From Flavobacteriaceae bacterium (GTDB taxonomy: Bacteria; Bacteroidota; Bacteroidia; Flavobacteriales; Flavobacteriaceae), in the NCBI GenBank assembly GCA_028277085.1, contig JANQHL010000187.1, forward strand, positions 1-41,846: a stretch of DNA of 41,846 bases. The letters are read 5' to 3'. Made by a program: the position numbers and the translations under genes. Positions 1 to 9,722 of the stretch are shown one piece after another. The notes beneath the pieces are model-generated. The model was not told where the DNA came from and searched no databases. It worked only from the letters and a program-made list of their open reading frames with translations. The stretch's first letter is position 1. Every line of letters starts with the position of its first letter.

Positions 1-290
1 TGCTCCTTGGAAAGTACCTTATCGAGTTCCGCTTTTTTGTCCTCGGCAATTTTCTTCATATCGCTCATTTTACTGAACATTGAGCCTTCTTGGTTCATCA
101 ATGTTGCCTGTTTTTTGGAATACTTGAGATTGAGTTCAGCTACTTTGTCCTGCTGTTCTTCACTCAGGTTCAATTGTTCGATCATGGTCTCCGTTTGATA
201 GTCGGCCATTTCCTGGGCGTCCATCTTTTGGGCATTGCCCCATTGCATTACAAAGAGAAGTAGTGCTACCCCTACAAGTTTACTTTTCAT
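1..290 (-). CDS. Spy/CpxP-like small secreted protein (3' end outside window)
   Basis: The minus strand reads MKSKLVGVALLLFVMQWG, then NAQKMDAQEMADYQTE, from an ATG at 288-290 and stays open to base 1, so the gene is cut by the window edge (96 codons visible). The first 20 residues form a signal peptide. The rest is charged and helical, with the segment IEQLNLSEEQQDKVAEL followed by Lys/Glu-rich helix, the look of Bacteroidota DUF4890/LTXXQ-type proteins related to periplasmic Spy/CpxP chaperones. The start overlaps the stop of the upstream barrel gene by 11 bases, so the two are probably translated from one mRNA. Family assignment is by pattern only; the function is inferred. Confidence 0.7.
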   Translation of the reverse strand, partial: MKSKLVGVALLLFVMQWGNAQKMDAQEMADYQTETMIEQLNLSEEQQDKVAELNLKYSKKQATLMNQEGSMFSKMSDMKKIAEDKKAELDKVLSKE

Positions 291-1221
291 CGTCAGAAGA
301 ATTTTTAGTATTGTTCAACGGTGGTTTTCTGTTCAAAACAAAACTGAGGCCCACCCTAAAATAGGCTCCGCTCCCTGGATCCAGATCATATATTTCTTCG
401 TTCTCATCGTCCAATACTTTAAGTGTGGCCGCCGGAACAAAGCCTCCCCTGGCGGTGAAGGCCAGGTTTTTTGCAAATCTGAAACGATAGGCCAAACTGG
501 CATTAATACCATTAAATTGGAGCTTGGTGTTGGTCAGTGTCCGGTTACCCGTTGTACGCACTTCATTTGAGTTGTTGCCAAAAAGACCCTCTGGCATCAA
601 CGAGGCCATAAAAAGGTGCTTATCGTTAATACTGTAATTGATTCCGGTGATGGGCAATCCCAGAGAATAGCTCCAATGTTCGTTTAGTTTCTGCCGCAAT
701 GAAACAACCGGCAAAATAGCAGGCTCTCCGAACTGAGTTCCATACAGCACACCCAACATCAATGCGGTATTACGATCAGAATTCCCCCATCTTTTGGTCA
801 CCGCACCTATCGCGTTAAACACAAAATCCTCGGAAGTTATACCATCTCCAAGATTTGACATTAGTGATGTGCCACCGGAAAACAGCAACCCCCATGAGTT
901 TTCCAGAGGTCGTATAAACATAAGGCTCACCCTGGCCACGTGCATATTCTCATAGGTGGCTAAGTCAATTACGTTTGTGGATTCATTGAAGACAAAATCA
1001 AAGTATTGGTATCCTATGTTAAGCCCAATAATGCTTTTACCCACGGGTCGGGCTATATTCAAATTAACCCGATAATTGGTAATCTCAGTACCTCCCAAAT
1101 CAGGGAGACTTCCATATTCAACAGAGACAGGTTGTATTTCGCCAGGAGTGGTCATTATGGGCATTTGTGCAGAACATGCCAAAGAGACCAACAATAGAAA
1201 TGACGATATTCGAATCCCCAT
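280..1221 (-). CDS. outer-membrane beta-barrel protein, DUF6268-like
   Basis: 313 residues. The N-terminus MGIRISSFLLLVSLACSAQ is a signal peptide. The mature part is alternating aromatic/hydrophobic strands typical of an outer-membrane barrel (for example the segments IIGLNIGYQYFDFVF and YFRVGLSFVL near the C-terminus). It resembles the DUF6268 barrel family of Bacteroidota, which has no assigned function. A short Asn/Lys/Asp-rich tail (NTKNSSDDEK) follows the last strand. It is first in a two-gene unit with the Spy/CpxP-like gene, and a good flavobacterial promoter lies just upstream (1238-1269). What it transports or binds, if anything, cannot be said. Confidence 0.75.
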   Translation of the reverse strand: MGIRISSFLLLVSLACSAQMPIMTTPGEIQPVSVEYGSLPDLGGTEITNYRVNLNIARPVGKSIIGLNIGYQYFDFVFNESTNVIDLATYENMHVARVSLMFIRPLENSWGLLFSGGTSLMSNLGDGITSEDFVFNAIGAVTKRWGNSDRNTALMLGVLYGTQFGEPAILPVVSLRQKLNEHWSYSLGLPITGINYSINDKHLFMASLMPEGLFGNNSNEVRTTGNRTLTNTKLQFNGINASLAYRFRFAKNLAFTARGGFVPAATLKVLDDENEEIYDLDPGSGAYFRVGLSFVLNRKPPLNNTKNSSDDEK

Positions 1222-1237
1222 AATATTTCTTTCTCGT

Positions 1238-1269
1238 CAAACTTAGTCCATGGGTTTGCTTCACGGCAA
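1238..1269 (-). promoter_or_regulatory. flavobacterial sigma-A promoter for the barrel gene
   Basis: On the minus strand TTG (1269-1267) is followed after 21 bases by TAAGTTTG (1245-1238), an exact TAnnTTTG -7 box at permitted spacing. Transcription would begin about 10 bases before the ATG at 1221. Confidence 0.55.
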
Positions 1270-1355
1270 CAATATTATACTGTTACCAGAAAAGACCATA
1301 CGAAAGCTATTTTTTTGTCTACCTAATCCAAAGAGATGATTCATAGATAAAAAAC

Positions 1356-1393
1356 GCCAATTTTCATCTAAAAAAGATGCTACAAAAGTTGGC
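1356..1393. repeat. nested inverted repeat (two-tier hairpin)
   Basis: GCCAA (1356-1360) pairs with TTGGC (1389-1393), and inside it CATCT (1365-1369) pairs with AGATG (1375-1379). This could be an RNA hairpin or an operator. No T-run follows directly, so it is not a clear terminator. Confidence 0.35.
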
Positions 1394-1615
1394 ATATTGA
1401 TTCTTAAGAAAATAAGAGAAGTGAAACCTCCGAACGTATCACAGCAAAAATTAAACAGTAGGCAAAAATTATCTTGATTAAGGTATCTTCTGACTGTAAA
1501 CAGATTGTACTTTTTGAATTGTCATTTACTTTTTTCGGCTTCTTTGTTTAATAGTATTAGCGTTGTTATTCGCCCAGGTATTTTTTAAGAGGAATTTTTG
1601 TTAAAAAAGGTACTA

Positions 1616-1677
1616 GCCCATGGGCATCGTTTTTTTTGGGGTTCTTGCCGTTGCAAAAGTACTTTAGCCAACGGGCT
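1616..1677. promoter_or_regulatory. pair of similar dyads upstream of susC, candidate operators
   Basis: The perfect palindrome GCCCATGGGC (1616-1625) and the near-palindrome AGCCAACGGGCT (1666-1677) are both preceded by GTACT, giving a shared pattern GTACT-AGCC-n3-GGGC. Their centres are 51 bases apart, close to five helical turns, so a regulator could bind both on one DNA face. This is inference from symmetry and spacing. Confidence 0.35.
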
Positions 1678-1759
1678 TATGAATTGTTTTGTTATGCAAT
1701 TGTAAAGGTAGGGCGGTGAGAGGCCTTACTTCTAAAAAACAAAAGATTCCATTTACGTT

Positions 1760-1787
1760 TTGTTTACTTCCAAGAAGTATTATTTGA
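1760..1787 (+). promoter_or_regulatory. weak candidate promoter for the first SusC/SusD pair
   Basis: TTTG (1760-1763) is followed after 15 bases by TA-TTA-TTTG (1779-1787). The -7 box has three rather than two spacer bases and the gap is short, so the match is imperfect. It would give a leader of about 75 bases before the ATG at 1869. Confidence 0.3.
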
Positions 1788-1868
1788 ATTAGCTATCATC
1801 TTTCTCTTTCCCGCCCGCCTTTCTCAGTTGCACTAATTCATTTAATCATTTACAAAACTTTAACTCGT

Positions 1869-4800
1869 ATGAATGTAAACAAACTGTTTGGGGCCTTGAT
1901 AGCTGTATGCTGTACCCTGGTATTTACACAGGCCCAGGAAAAAACAATCACCGGAAATGTGGTGGACCAAGCAGGGATTCCCTTACCTGGGGTTAACATT
2001 GTTATTCAAGGTACCACTACTGGAACTCAAACTGATTTTGATGGCAATTATTCCATCATTGCATCAGAGGGGCAGACCTTACTCTTTACCTATATTGGTC
2101 AGAAAACAGAAAGCAGATTAGTAGATACTTCAAGTATCATCAATGTTCAAATGCAGCAAGATGCTGAAGCCCTGGATGAGGTGATTGTTGTCGGTTTTGG
2201 TACCCAGATAAAGAGAAAGGTCACTGATAATATCGCCAAAATTGAATCTGAGCAAATAGGTGGAATTGCCACCCCCAGCTTTCAGGGTGCACTTATTGGT
2301 AAAGCTCCGGGAGTCCAGATTACGCAGACCAACGGTAAGCTGGATGGTGGGTTGAATATTGTTATACGAGGGCTTTCTTCGGTTACAGCTTCACAACAAC
2401 CACTTTTTGTAATTGATGGTATTGAAATGAACAATAACGACATCTCTTCAACTACGGCACCAACCAATCCTTTATTGGCGCTGAACCCAAATGATATTGC
2501 ATCCATTGATATTCTTAAAGATGCATCTGCGGCGGCCATTTTTGGTGCAAAAGGTACTAACGGAGTGGTTCTAATCACTACAAAAAGAGGTGCCCAGGGC
2601 AAATCAACGGTCTCCTTGGATATGTCAACAAGCTATGGGCAACCTTCCAACAAAAGAGATTGGTTGAATAGTGCAGATTACATTACGCTTCTGGAAGAAG
2701 CCGAAGCCAATAGCGGGTTTTTAGCTTCAATTGGCCTTACGGTTGATGGACTTTTACAGGGTTTTGCCGGAGATCAGGACTTTAGAGACGTCAACACAGA
2801 TTGGCAAGATTTCGCTTTTCAGGATAGTTATATTCAAGACGTGAACATATCTGTTTCCGGTGGTAATGAGAAGACCCAAAGTTTCATATCTGGGGCCTAT
2901 ACCAATAACGAAGGTATTGTTAGAGGTAACGCATTACAACGTTACACAGTACGGGCTAATATAGACCATAAGGTCAATGATTGGTTAAGTCTTGGGTTGA
3001 ATTCCAGCTATGCGAGTACGATTATTGATAGAATTGCTAATGATAACGCTTTTGTGACCCCGATGCAGGCTATTGCGCAAATTCCAACCTCACCAGCCTT
3101 TTTATCTGATGGCGAAATCAATACCAATACTTTGTATGCCAACTTCTTGTTGCAAGACAAATTTTCATTTCGGGAAACAAAGCGCAGAAGGTTGCTGGGC
3201 AAGGTATTTGCCGAAATCAAATTGCATGAAAAATTGCGCTGGCAAACGGAACTTGGCTATGACTACCTGAACCAAACCGTTGACCGCAATACAGGTAGAT
3301 TGGCCCCTTTTCAATCTACCAACGGGCAGACCTTTGCTGCAGACAATGGCGCGGAGATCATTTCAACGAACAATTATATAACGTTTGACACCACACTTGG
3401 CGAGGCCTCTAACTTTTCATTTGTTTTAGGGAATAACTATACCAGGTTCAAAAATAGAACCACCTCCGTTACAGGGGACGGTTTTCCCACAGATGATTTT
3501 CGTTCAATTGCCAGTGCAGCTTTGATTTCAGCAGGCGATGGAACATTTACCAATTGGGCCCAACTCTCTTATTTTGCGAGGGCGACCTATGATTATAGGG
3601 GGAAATATTTGTTCAAAGCAAGTATTCGGCGTGACGGCTCATCGCGATTTGGATCGGAAAATCGATATGGATACTTTCCTGCGGCCTCTGCGGGGTGGAT
3701 TATCTCGGAAGAGAGTTTCTTGTCAGGCAGCTCAACGCTCTCATACTTGAAGCTAAGGGGTAGTTGGGGGATTAATGGAAATACACCTATTGCTAACTTT
3801 GGAAGTTTGGGCCTTTTTGGAGGCGCGAGTTATAATGGCGAGTCAGCGTTGGAGTTCACGCAAGGGGAAAATCCGGATTTGAAATGGGAGGAGACGGAAC
3901 AGATCAATTTCGGAATCGATTTTGGATTCTTGAATAACCGCATCTCAGGAGAAATCGACTACTACAAAAAGAATACCGAAGACCTGTTGTTTAATACAAG
4001 GGTTCCGTTTGAGGCTTCGTTGCCATCACATGTAGTATTGCAAAATGTAGGAAGTTTGGAAAATGAAGGTTTTGAGTTTTCCTTGAATACTACTAACATT
4101 CAAAACCCGTACATGACCTGGAAAACCAATTTCAATATTGCCATTAATAAAAATAAGATTACCAATCTGCCCAATGGTGAGGATTTGATTACTGTGCGAA
4201 ACATTCTTAGAGAAGGGGAACCCATAAATTCCTTCTTCTTAATAGAGTATGCTGGTGTGGATCCGGCAAATGGGGATGCGCTTTATGTATTGAACACTGA
4301 GAATCCCGATGGTACCTTAAACAAGAATGCGACGAATGACCCTACGGAAGCAGAGCGAATTGTAGCAGGCAATCCGAACCCTGATGTCATAGCCGGGTTT
4401 TCGAGCAATTTCAACTTTAAAGGCATTGATTTCTCATTCACTTTTCAAGGGCAGTGGGGCGGACAACGTTACAACGAAGCGGGGAAATTTCAGGAATCAG
4501 GTTTGGGGAATGGACTGGATAACCAGGATCAGGTCATTTTTGATAGAAGGTGGCAAAATCCAGGCGATATCACCGATGTGCCACAGGCAAGATTGTTCGT
4601 AAACAACGGACACTCGGAAAGCACCCGTTATTTGCAAGATGCCGATTTTATTCGTCTCAGAAATGTGGCCTTGGGGTATTCGCTGCCTCAAAACGTATTG
4701 GATCGATTAGGAATGAGTAGGGTTCGCGTATATGTCAGTGGTCTAAACCTATTGACGTTTACCGATTATAGAGGGTATGACCCTGAATCGTCGGATGATT

Positions 4801-4889
4801 CGGCAATTTCAAATACAAACTCGGGGACCACTTTTTACTCTGCACCTCAAGCCCGGGTATATACATTGGGTTTAAACTTAGCATTCTAA
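1869..4889 (+). CDS. SusC/RagA family TonB-dependent outer-membrane receptor
   Basis: 1006 residues, usual length for SusC. A signal peptide (residues 1-22, ending near TQAQ) is followed by a carboxypeptidase-regulatory-like domain carrying the family motif TGTQTDFDGNYSI (51-63), then the TonB-box-like LDEVIVVGFGTQ (102-113), the plug domain (about 115-240) and a beta-barrel ending in an aromatic-terminated strand (GLNLAF). There is no STN domain, so it is not the type that signals to an anti-sigma factor through its N-terminus. It imports a ligand across the outer membrane together with the SusD lipoprotein encoded 12 bases downstream. No glycoside hydrolase or regulator is directly attached to this pair, so the substrate is unknown. 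Confidence 0.95.
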   Translation: MNVNKLFGALIAVCCTLVFTQAQEKTITGNVVDQAGIPLPGVNIVIQGTTTGTQTDFDGNYSIIASEGQTLLFTYIGQKTESRLVDTSSIINVQMQQDAEALDEVIVVGFGTQIKRKVTDNIAKIESEQIGGIATPSFQGALIGKAPGVQITQTNGKLDGGLNIVIRGLSSVTASQQPLFVIDGIEMNNNDISSTTAPTNPLLALNPNDIASIDILKDASAAAIFGAKGTNGVVLITTKRGAQGKSTVSLDMSTSYGQPSNKRDWLNSADYITLLEEAEANSGFLASIGLTVDGLLQGFAGDQDFRDVNTDWQDFAFQDSYIQDVNISVSGGNEKTQSFISGAYTNNEGIVRGNALQRYTVRANIDHKVNDWLSLGLNSSYASTIIDRIANDNAFVTPMQAIAQIPTSPAFLSDGEINTNTLYANFLLQDKFSFRETKRRRLLGKVFAEIKLHEKLRWQTELGYDYLNQTVDRNTGRLAPFQSTNGQTFAADNGAEIISTNNYITFDTTLGEASNFSFVLGNNYTRFKNRTTSVTGDGFPTDDFRSIASAALISAGDGTFTNWAQLSYFARATYDYRGKYLFKASIRRDGSSRFGSENRYGYFPAASAGWIISEESFLSGSSTLSYLKLRGSWGINGNTPIANFGSLGLFGGASYNGESALEFTQGENPDLKWEETEQINFGIDFGFLNNRISGEIDYYKKNTEDLLFNTRVPFEASLPSHVVLQNVGSLENEGFEFSLNTTNIQNPYMTWKTNFNIAINKNKITNLPNGEDLITVRNILREGEPINSFFLIEYAGVDPANGDALYVLNTENPDGTLNKNATNDPTEAERIVAGNPNPDVIAGFSSNFNFKGIDFSFTFQGQWGGQRYNEAGKFQESGLGNGLDNQDQVIFDRRWQNPGDITDVPQARLFVNNGHSESTRYLQDADFIRLRNVALGYSLPQNVLDRLGMSRVRVYVSGLNLLTFTDYRGYDPESSDDSAISNTNSGTTFYSAPQARVYTLGLNLAF

Positions 4890-4901
4890 ATAAAAGGAGT
4901 T

Positions 4902-6281
4902 ATGAAATACATGAGAAATATAATAGTGTTACTAGTATTTGCAGGTTTTGTGTCCTGTGAAAATGAATTGGATTTAGAGCCCCAACAAAGCATTAGTATT
5001 GGGTTGGCTACGGATACTCCTGAAAATATCAACGCAATATTGCTTGCAGCCTATGATATTGGAAGGAATACCAGTCCGGATAATGTGCTACCCTTGTACA
5101 ATGGTAATTATAGTGGTGAAATTAGTGTAGCCGTTGATTTGTTGGGTAATACCGACCAGGTAAGCTGGAACGGAACCTTCTCCAATCTTAGGGATTTATT
5201 CAACAAGGCTATGATTAATGATAACCTCAGCGCTTTAAATATTTATGCTGATAGTTATTCTATAATAGGGCATGTAAATACCGTTTTGGCAAATCTTGAT
5301 AAATTCGAAGACGCCTCTGAGGGTAACCGGGTTGAGGGGGAAGCCAAGTTTTTAAGAGGTTTGGTTTATTTTGATATGGTTCGCCTCTACGGCCAGCAAT
5401 ACAATGCAGCGGGAAATAATACCCAGCTTGGTGTTCCCATTGTACTTTTACCGCCCGATGTCAGTAGGGCAGTGCCCAGAGATACCGTTGAGGATGTTTA
5501 CGATCAGGTAATCAGTGATCTTACCGATGCGGCTGCTTTGTTGCCGGAAAGCAATGGGGATAGGGCAGATAGGTATGCTGCACTTGCCGTTTTGGCAAGA
5601 GTCTACTTGCAACAAGGCAATTTTGCCGGCGCCAGGGACGCTGCAAATGAAGTGCTGCAAAGTAGCGGACATGCTTTAACCACTACTTATGCGGAGGCTT
5701 TTGATACGGATGGCAATTCTAATGAAACTATTTTTTCGTGGGTGGTAACCGTACAGGAGGGCAGCAATAATTATAATGTATACTATGCTACCCAGGCGCT
5801 AGGAGGTAGGGGCGGTGATATAGCCATAACACAGGCCTATCTTGATAAGTTTGATTCGCCATCAGACGAAAGAAGAAATTTCACCTATTTGGGAGAAGGT
5901 GTTAGCGAAGGATTTATCCTGACCTCAAAGTTTAGGCGGCAGTTTGCCAACGTAAGCCATATCAGAATTGGAGAAATGCACCTGATCCGGGCAGAGTGCA
6001 ATTTTAGATTGGGCACCTCTATTGGATTGGCACCACTTGCTGAAATTAATGCCCTTAGAGGACGATCTTCCGCACCTGCATTGGGAGCACTTACGTTAGA
6101 TTTGATTCTCAATGAAAGGGAATTGGAGCTGGCATTTGAAGGGTTCACCTTGCACGATTATAAAAGAACGGAAAGAGCTATTGGAGGACTACCTTTTAAT
6201 GATAATGCACTGGTATTTCCCATACCACAGTCTGCAAGGGACAGAAATCCGCTATTGGAGCAGAACCCCGGATATAATTAG
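4902..6281 (+). CDS. SusD/RagB family surface lipoprotein
   Basis: 459 residues. The lipobox ends at Cys19 (FAGFVSCEN), and a second in-frame ATG at 4911 would give an equally good signal peptide. The central part has TPR-like helices (AALAVLARVYLQQGNFAGA). The C-terminus carries the SusD signatures NERELELAFEGFTLHDYKR and FPIPQSARDRNPLLEQNPGY. SusD proteins sit as lids over SusC barrels and bind the incoming oligomer. It follows SusC by 12 bases and no promoter-like gap separates them, so they form one operon that ends at the hairpin at 6369-6390. It is shorter than the second SusD in the window (576 residues) and clearly a different subtype. Confidence 0.93.
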   Translation: MKYMRNIIVLLVFAGFVSCENELDLEPQQSISIGLATDTPENINAILLAAYDIGRNTSPDNVLPLYNGNYSGEISVAVDLLGNTDQVSWNGTFSNLRDLFNKAMINDNLSALNIYADSYSIIGHVNTVLANLDKFEDASEGNRVEGEAKFLRGLVYFDMVRLYGQQYNAAGNNTQLGVPIVLLPPDVSRAVPRDTVEDVYDQVISDLTDAAALLPESNGDRADRYAALAVLARVYLQQGNFAGARDAANEVLQSSGHALTTTYAEAFDTDGNSNETIFSWVVTVQEGSNNYNVYYATQALGGRGGDIAITQAYLDKFDSPSDERRNFTYLGEGVSEGFILTSKFRRQFANVSHIRIGEMHLIRAECNFRLGTSIGLAPLAEINALRGRSSAPALGALTLDLILNERELELAFEGFTLHDYKRTERAIGGLPFNDNALVFPIPQSARDRNPLLEQNPGYN

Positions 6282-6368
6282 GGAATATTCAATGGATATA
6301 CTGCATTTGAACAATTAATAAAAATAAGCGTTAACTAACTCTGATTTGAATTGTGTGTAACGTGATAG

Positions 6369-6390
6369 GGGGCAGCCTTAAGGTTGCCCC
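6369..6390. terminator. bidirectional hairpin between convergent SusD and FG-GAP genes
   Basis: GGGGCAGCC (6369-6377), loop TTAA, GGTTGCCCC (6382-6390): nine pairs including one G-T. The plus-strand tail is TTATTAATT, only moderately T-rich. The minus-strand gene's last codons and its TAA stop (6380-6378) lie inside the hairpin. Confidence 0.5.
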
Positions 6391-9300
6391 TTATTAATTC
6401 GTACCAATTGCAGATAATCCGAATTCTTCGCTAAGACCAGGTATTCTTCGTCCTGAATTTTCAGTTTACCGACGTCCTTTACGTCACCAGGTGCGTAGAA
6501 GCCACTACTTAAGGCCGGAACCGGTGCAAATCCCCCTTTCCCGTTCCCTTTTAGGAAAAGACCATTACTGGCATCATTTCTTGGAGTTTCTACTTCTGAG
6601 GCATATAGATTGCCCACAACAAGGGCGTCTAAATGCCCGTCAGTGTCAAAATCCTCTACTTCAATCTGGTTGATACTGGAAAGTTGTGCCAAATTGGGTA
6701 AATGGTGAAGGGCAAATCCATTTCCAAGGTTCTCCATAACAACACTGGCAAAGGACTTTATTTGATAATGCAATGAATTCTCCAAAACCTTTGTGGTATA
6801 CACATCTTCCAGCGTGGCATTGGAAAAAGATTCGTAGTTTTTGAATTTTTCCTTGATAGCGGGCATTTGTTGGGAAGAACATTCCCGTCCTCTAAGCGGA
6901 TATTTTTCTCCTTCGTTATAATAGCTTAGCACAATATCCCCTGTATTGTTTTGATCAAAATCGTTGAAATAGATATCAAAGGTTTCCGTGTCATTGGCTT
7001 TGTACTTATAATTCAGGCCTAAATTTCCCACGATAAAGTCCAGATCGCCATCTTCATCAAAATCCCCTGACTTAATGCTAAACCACCATCCCCTCGAATC
7101 TTCAAGGCCCCATTGTTCGGTGGCATTGGAAAAATAGCCCTGATTGTTCTTTAAAATGGTAATGGGCATCCATTCTCCTATTACGATAAGGTCTGTCCAA
7201 CCATCCTTGTCAATATCGTCCCATATAGCGTCAGTGACCATTCCAATTTCTGCAAGGAAAGGCGCTATCTTAGGTGTAGCATTAACAAATTTCACCTGCT
7301 CATCAGTACTTACATTTTCCAACAGATAGCTATCAGCAGGTAGAGGATAACTACCCGGTATTAAGCGCCCACCAACAAAGAGGTCCAAATCACCATCCTG
7401 ATCAAAATCGTGGCTATGCACCCTGGAGCTACTGGTTAACATAGCCGGTAATGCCGAAGGGGCTTTTGTAAAATTTCCTTTTCCATCGTTCAGATACAAT
7501 CTATCCTGAAGCGCCTCATCCTGCGGAGCAAATTCGTTTCCCCCGCTGGCAAGGTACAGATCATTATCCCCATCCCCATCCGCATCAAAGATATGGATCC
7601 CCATATCTTCACTTGGAATGTCATGTGCAAAGGGTGTTTCAGACATTTTCAGGAAGCCTTGTTCCTGTTGCAGATAAACCGAAGTGGTTTGTTGTGAAGC
7701 TCCCCCTACCACGAGATCTTCCCTGCCATCCCCATTCAGATCGCCAACCGCAATATTGGGACCGAACATGGAAGTTTGATGCGGTAGTAAGATCTCTTTT
7801 TCAAAGTCGTTGTAATAATTTTCGATATGAAGGTGTTCTGCGAGCGTATTGATATCCATTGCGGTTTCGAATAGTTTTGAACCGTCAGGATGCCTACTTT
7901 CCGGTGCTATTTCCGCTTCAGTGTGTGCCAGGGTAATGGTTGTATCTGCTTTAACCGCAATGATACGTTGTGTTTTTTGGTCTGGCCATTGTACGACAAT
8001 AGAATCTACAATATCGTTACTTCCCAGTCCAAAATGCATCTTTGGGGCAACAGAGGATTGAAATCCCCGAGTAAGGGTCAACTCCTGGAATTGGGATTCA
8101 CCGTTAGCATAGAGTGCCACTTTTGTGCCAATCCCCATTGAATTTAGTGAAGGTCCTTTAAAGTCTATAGTGATATGATTAGTAGTTGAAGCACTGAGAT
8201 TTTCAAAAACTGTAGCAACGTCATCGATATTATTGGTAACAATTTCCAAGTCCCCATCGTTGTCAAGATCCACGTAGACTGCACCATTCGAGAATCCCGG
8301 ATGCTCTATACCCCAATCCTGGTTCATCCTGGAAAAGGTAAGATCCCTGTTATTTTTCAAAACGTAATTGTCAATTTTTTCAGAGGGGATTTCCAGTGCT
8401 TTTTGTAACAGGCTATCCTTGGGAATTCCCTTTTTTTCGATGGCTAAAAAGAAGTCACGGTTGTTGATTTCCCTGCGCGTACCGTTGGCTATGAAGATAT
8501 CCTTCCAGCCATCATTGTCCAGATCTACGAAAAGGGGGCCCCAACTCCAATCAGTTGAAGAAACTCCTGCAAGTCTTGAAACATTGCTAAAGTCTGGTAG
8601 ACTGTCTAAAAGATTGCCATTATTCAATTGAAGGCTGTTCTGCATGTATTGATAATGGAAGCCCGAGTTTACGGTACTCCAAAACAGCTCGGGATTCATG
8701 CTGGCCATATTGGCCTTGGCCCTCCTATTGATCTGGGCTGTCATGTCTACCTGTAGAATGTCTAGCAAATGATCATTGTTGAAATCGGCAATATCCACCC
8801 CCATCCCATAAAAGGAAGTGTTTTTAGTGGAGGTTTTCACTTGTTCGGAGAAGGTACCATCCTGATTATTGATAAACATATAATCCGGGGTGCTAAAATC
8901 ATTGGAAACATAGAGGTCTGGCCAGCCATCCTGATTCAAATCTCCTACTGTAGCACTCAAAGAAAGGCCAAAGGTGGTCAGTCCCGCTTTATCGGTAACG
9001 TCAACAAAACGATCATTTACACGTTGGAACAAACGATCCGTGGTAAGGGGTTTGGGATACTTTTGTTGAAACGCATAATAGTAGTTAGGGGCATTAAAAG
9101 CTGTTGGGGGATAATTGGCCACATAAAGGTCCAGATCACCATCCAGATCATAATCAAAAAATGTGGCCTGCACACTGTTGCTGGGATCCGCTATACCGTA
9201 ATCTTCAGCTTGCTCTGAAAAGGTATTGTCGCCATTGTTAATGAAGAGTTGATTCTCCTTGGGGCCAAATTTTCCCCCTACAGAACAGTAGATGTCCAGA

Positions 9301-9701
9301 TACCCGTCGTTATTAATGTCCACCATAGTAGTTCCCGTATACCACCTCGCATCTCCGGATATACCGGCGGAATCCGAAATATCCTCGAATTGTAAATTTC
9401 CCTTATTCAGGTATAGTTTGTTGGGGACCATATTACCGGTAAAGAACAAATCGGTAAGCCCATCGTTATTAATATCACCTGCCGAGACCCCTCCACCCAT
9501 ATAGATATAGGCATAAGTGAAATAGTTCAGGGAATCACTTTCGGTTAGGGTATTGGAAAACGTAATACCTGAGTGCTTTGCGGGTGACTTCTGGAAAATT
9601 TTAGAAGGGACAAAGGATTCTTTTTCTTGCTGTTTGCTACAGTTTATGGACAAAACGGCTACAAAAAGCATTAGTACATACTTCAATAATTTCACCATCA
9701 T
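6378..9701 (-). CDS. FG-GAP/VCBS repeat lipoprotein with ASPIC/UnbV domain (CRTAC1-like)
   Basis: About 1107 residues. I start at the ATG pair at 9699-9701/9696-9698 rather than the open frame's earlier ATG at 9764, because the earlier start lies inside the SusD terminator and upstream of a promoter-like pair. From 9698 the protein begins MVKLLKYVLMLFVAVLSINC, a lipoprotein signal with Cys20. The body is a chain of calcium-binding FG-GAP repeats with D-x-D/N-x-D-G-x-x-D loops (DINNDGLTD, DLDGDLDLY, DLDNDGDLE, DFDQDGDLD, DFDEDGDLD), a seven-bladed propeller type array. An ASPIC/UnbV segment (LTRGFQSSVAPKMHFGLG) lies near the middle and more repeats follow. Such proteins are often encoded beside SusC/SusD pairs in Flavobacteriia; the role, probably surface binding or adhesion, is not established. 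Confidence 0.85.
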   Translation of the reverse strand: MMVKLLKYVLMLFVAVLSINCSKQQEKESFVPSKIFQKSPAKHSGITFSNTLTESDSLNYFTYAYIYMGGGVSAGDINNDGLTDLFFTGNMVPNKLYLNKGNLQFEDISDSAGISGDARWYTGTTMVDINNDGYLDIYCSVGGKFGPKENQLFINNGDNTFSEQAEDYGIADPSNSVQATFFDYDLDGDLDLYVANYPPTAFNAPNYYYAFQQKYPKPLTTDRLFQRVNDRFVDVTDKAGLTTFGLSLSATVGDLNQDGWPDLYVSNDFSTPDYMFINNQDGTFSEQVKTSTKNTSFYGMGVDIADFNNDHLLDILQVDMTAQINRRAKANMASMNPELFWSTVNSGFHYQYMQNSLQLNNGNLLDSLPDFSNVSRLAGVSSTDWSWGPLFVDLDNDGWKDIFIANGTRREINNRDFFLAIEKKGIPKDSLLQKALEIPSEKIDNYVLKNNRDLTFSRMNQDWGIEHPGFSNGAVYVDLDNDGDLEIVTNNIDDVATVFENLSASTTNHITIDFKGPSLNSMGIGTKVALYANGESQFQELTLTRGFQSSVAPKMHFGLGSNDIVDSIVVQWPDQKTQRIIAVKADTTITLAHTEAEIAPESRHPDGSKLFETAMDINTLAEHLHIENYYNDFEKEILLPHQTSMFGPNIAVGDLNGDGREDLVVGGASQQTTSVYLQQEQGFLKMSETPFAHDIPSEDMGIHIFDADGDGDNDLYLASGGNEFAPQDEALQDRLYLNDGKGNFTKAPSALPAMLTSSSRVHSHDFDQDGDLDLFVGGRLIPGSYPLPADSYLLENVSTDEQVKFVNATPKIAPFLAEIGMVTDAIWDDIDKDGWTDLIVIGEWMPITILKNNQGYFSNATEQWGLEDSRGWWFSIKSGDFDEDGDLDFIVGNLGLNYKYKANDTETFDIYFNDFDQNNTGDIVLSYYNEGEKYPLRGRECSSQQMPAIKEKFKNYESFSNATLEDVYTTKVLENSLHYQIKSFASVVMENLGNGFALHHLPNLAQLSSINQIEVEDFDTDGHLDALVVGNLYASEVETPRNDASNGLFLKGNGKGGFAPVPALSSGFYAPGDVKDVGKLKIQDEEYLVLAKNSDYLQLVRINKGQP

Positions 9702-9722
9702 TACTCTACTATTGAACGGCTT

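Larger units (their letters stand above)
1222..1868. other. 647-base intergenic region between divergent barrel and SusC genes
   Basis: No convincing coding sequence on either strand. It holds the barrel promoter (1238-1269), a nested inverted repeat (1356-1393), two similar dyads (1616-1625 and 1666-1677) and a weak promoter near the SusC gene (1760-1787). The length is generous for a SusC upstream region and no regulator gene is adjacent to this SusC/SusD pair. Confidence 0.6.

Noticed and set aside
8769..9218. 149-codon plus-strand open frame inside the FG-GAP gene
   Set aside because: It is antisense to repetitive Asp/Gly-rich coding sequence; it has no recognisable domain or start signal.
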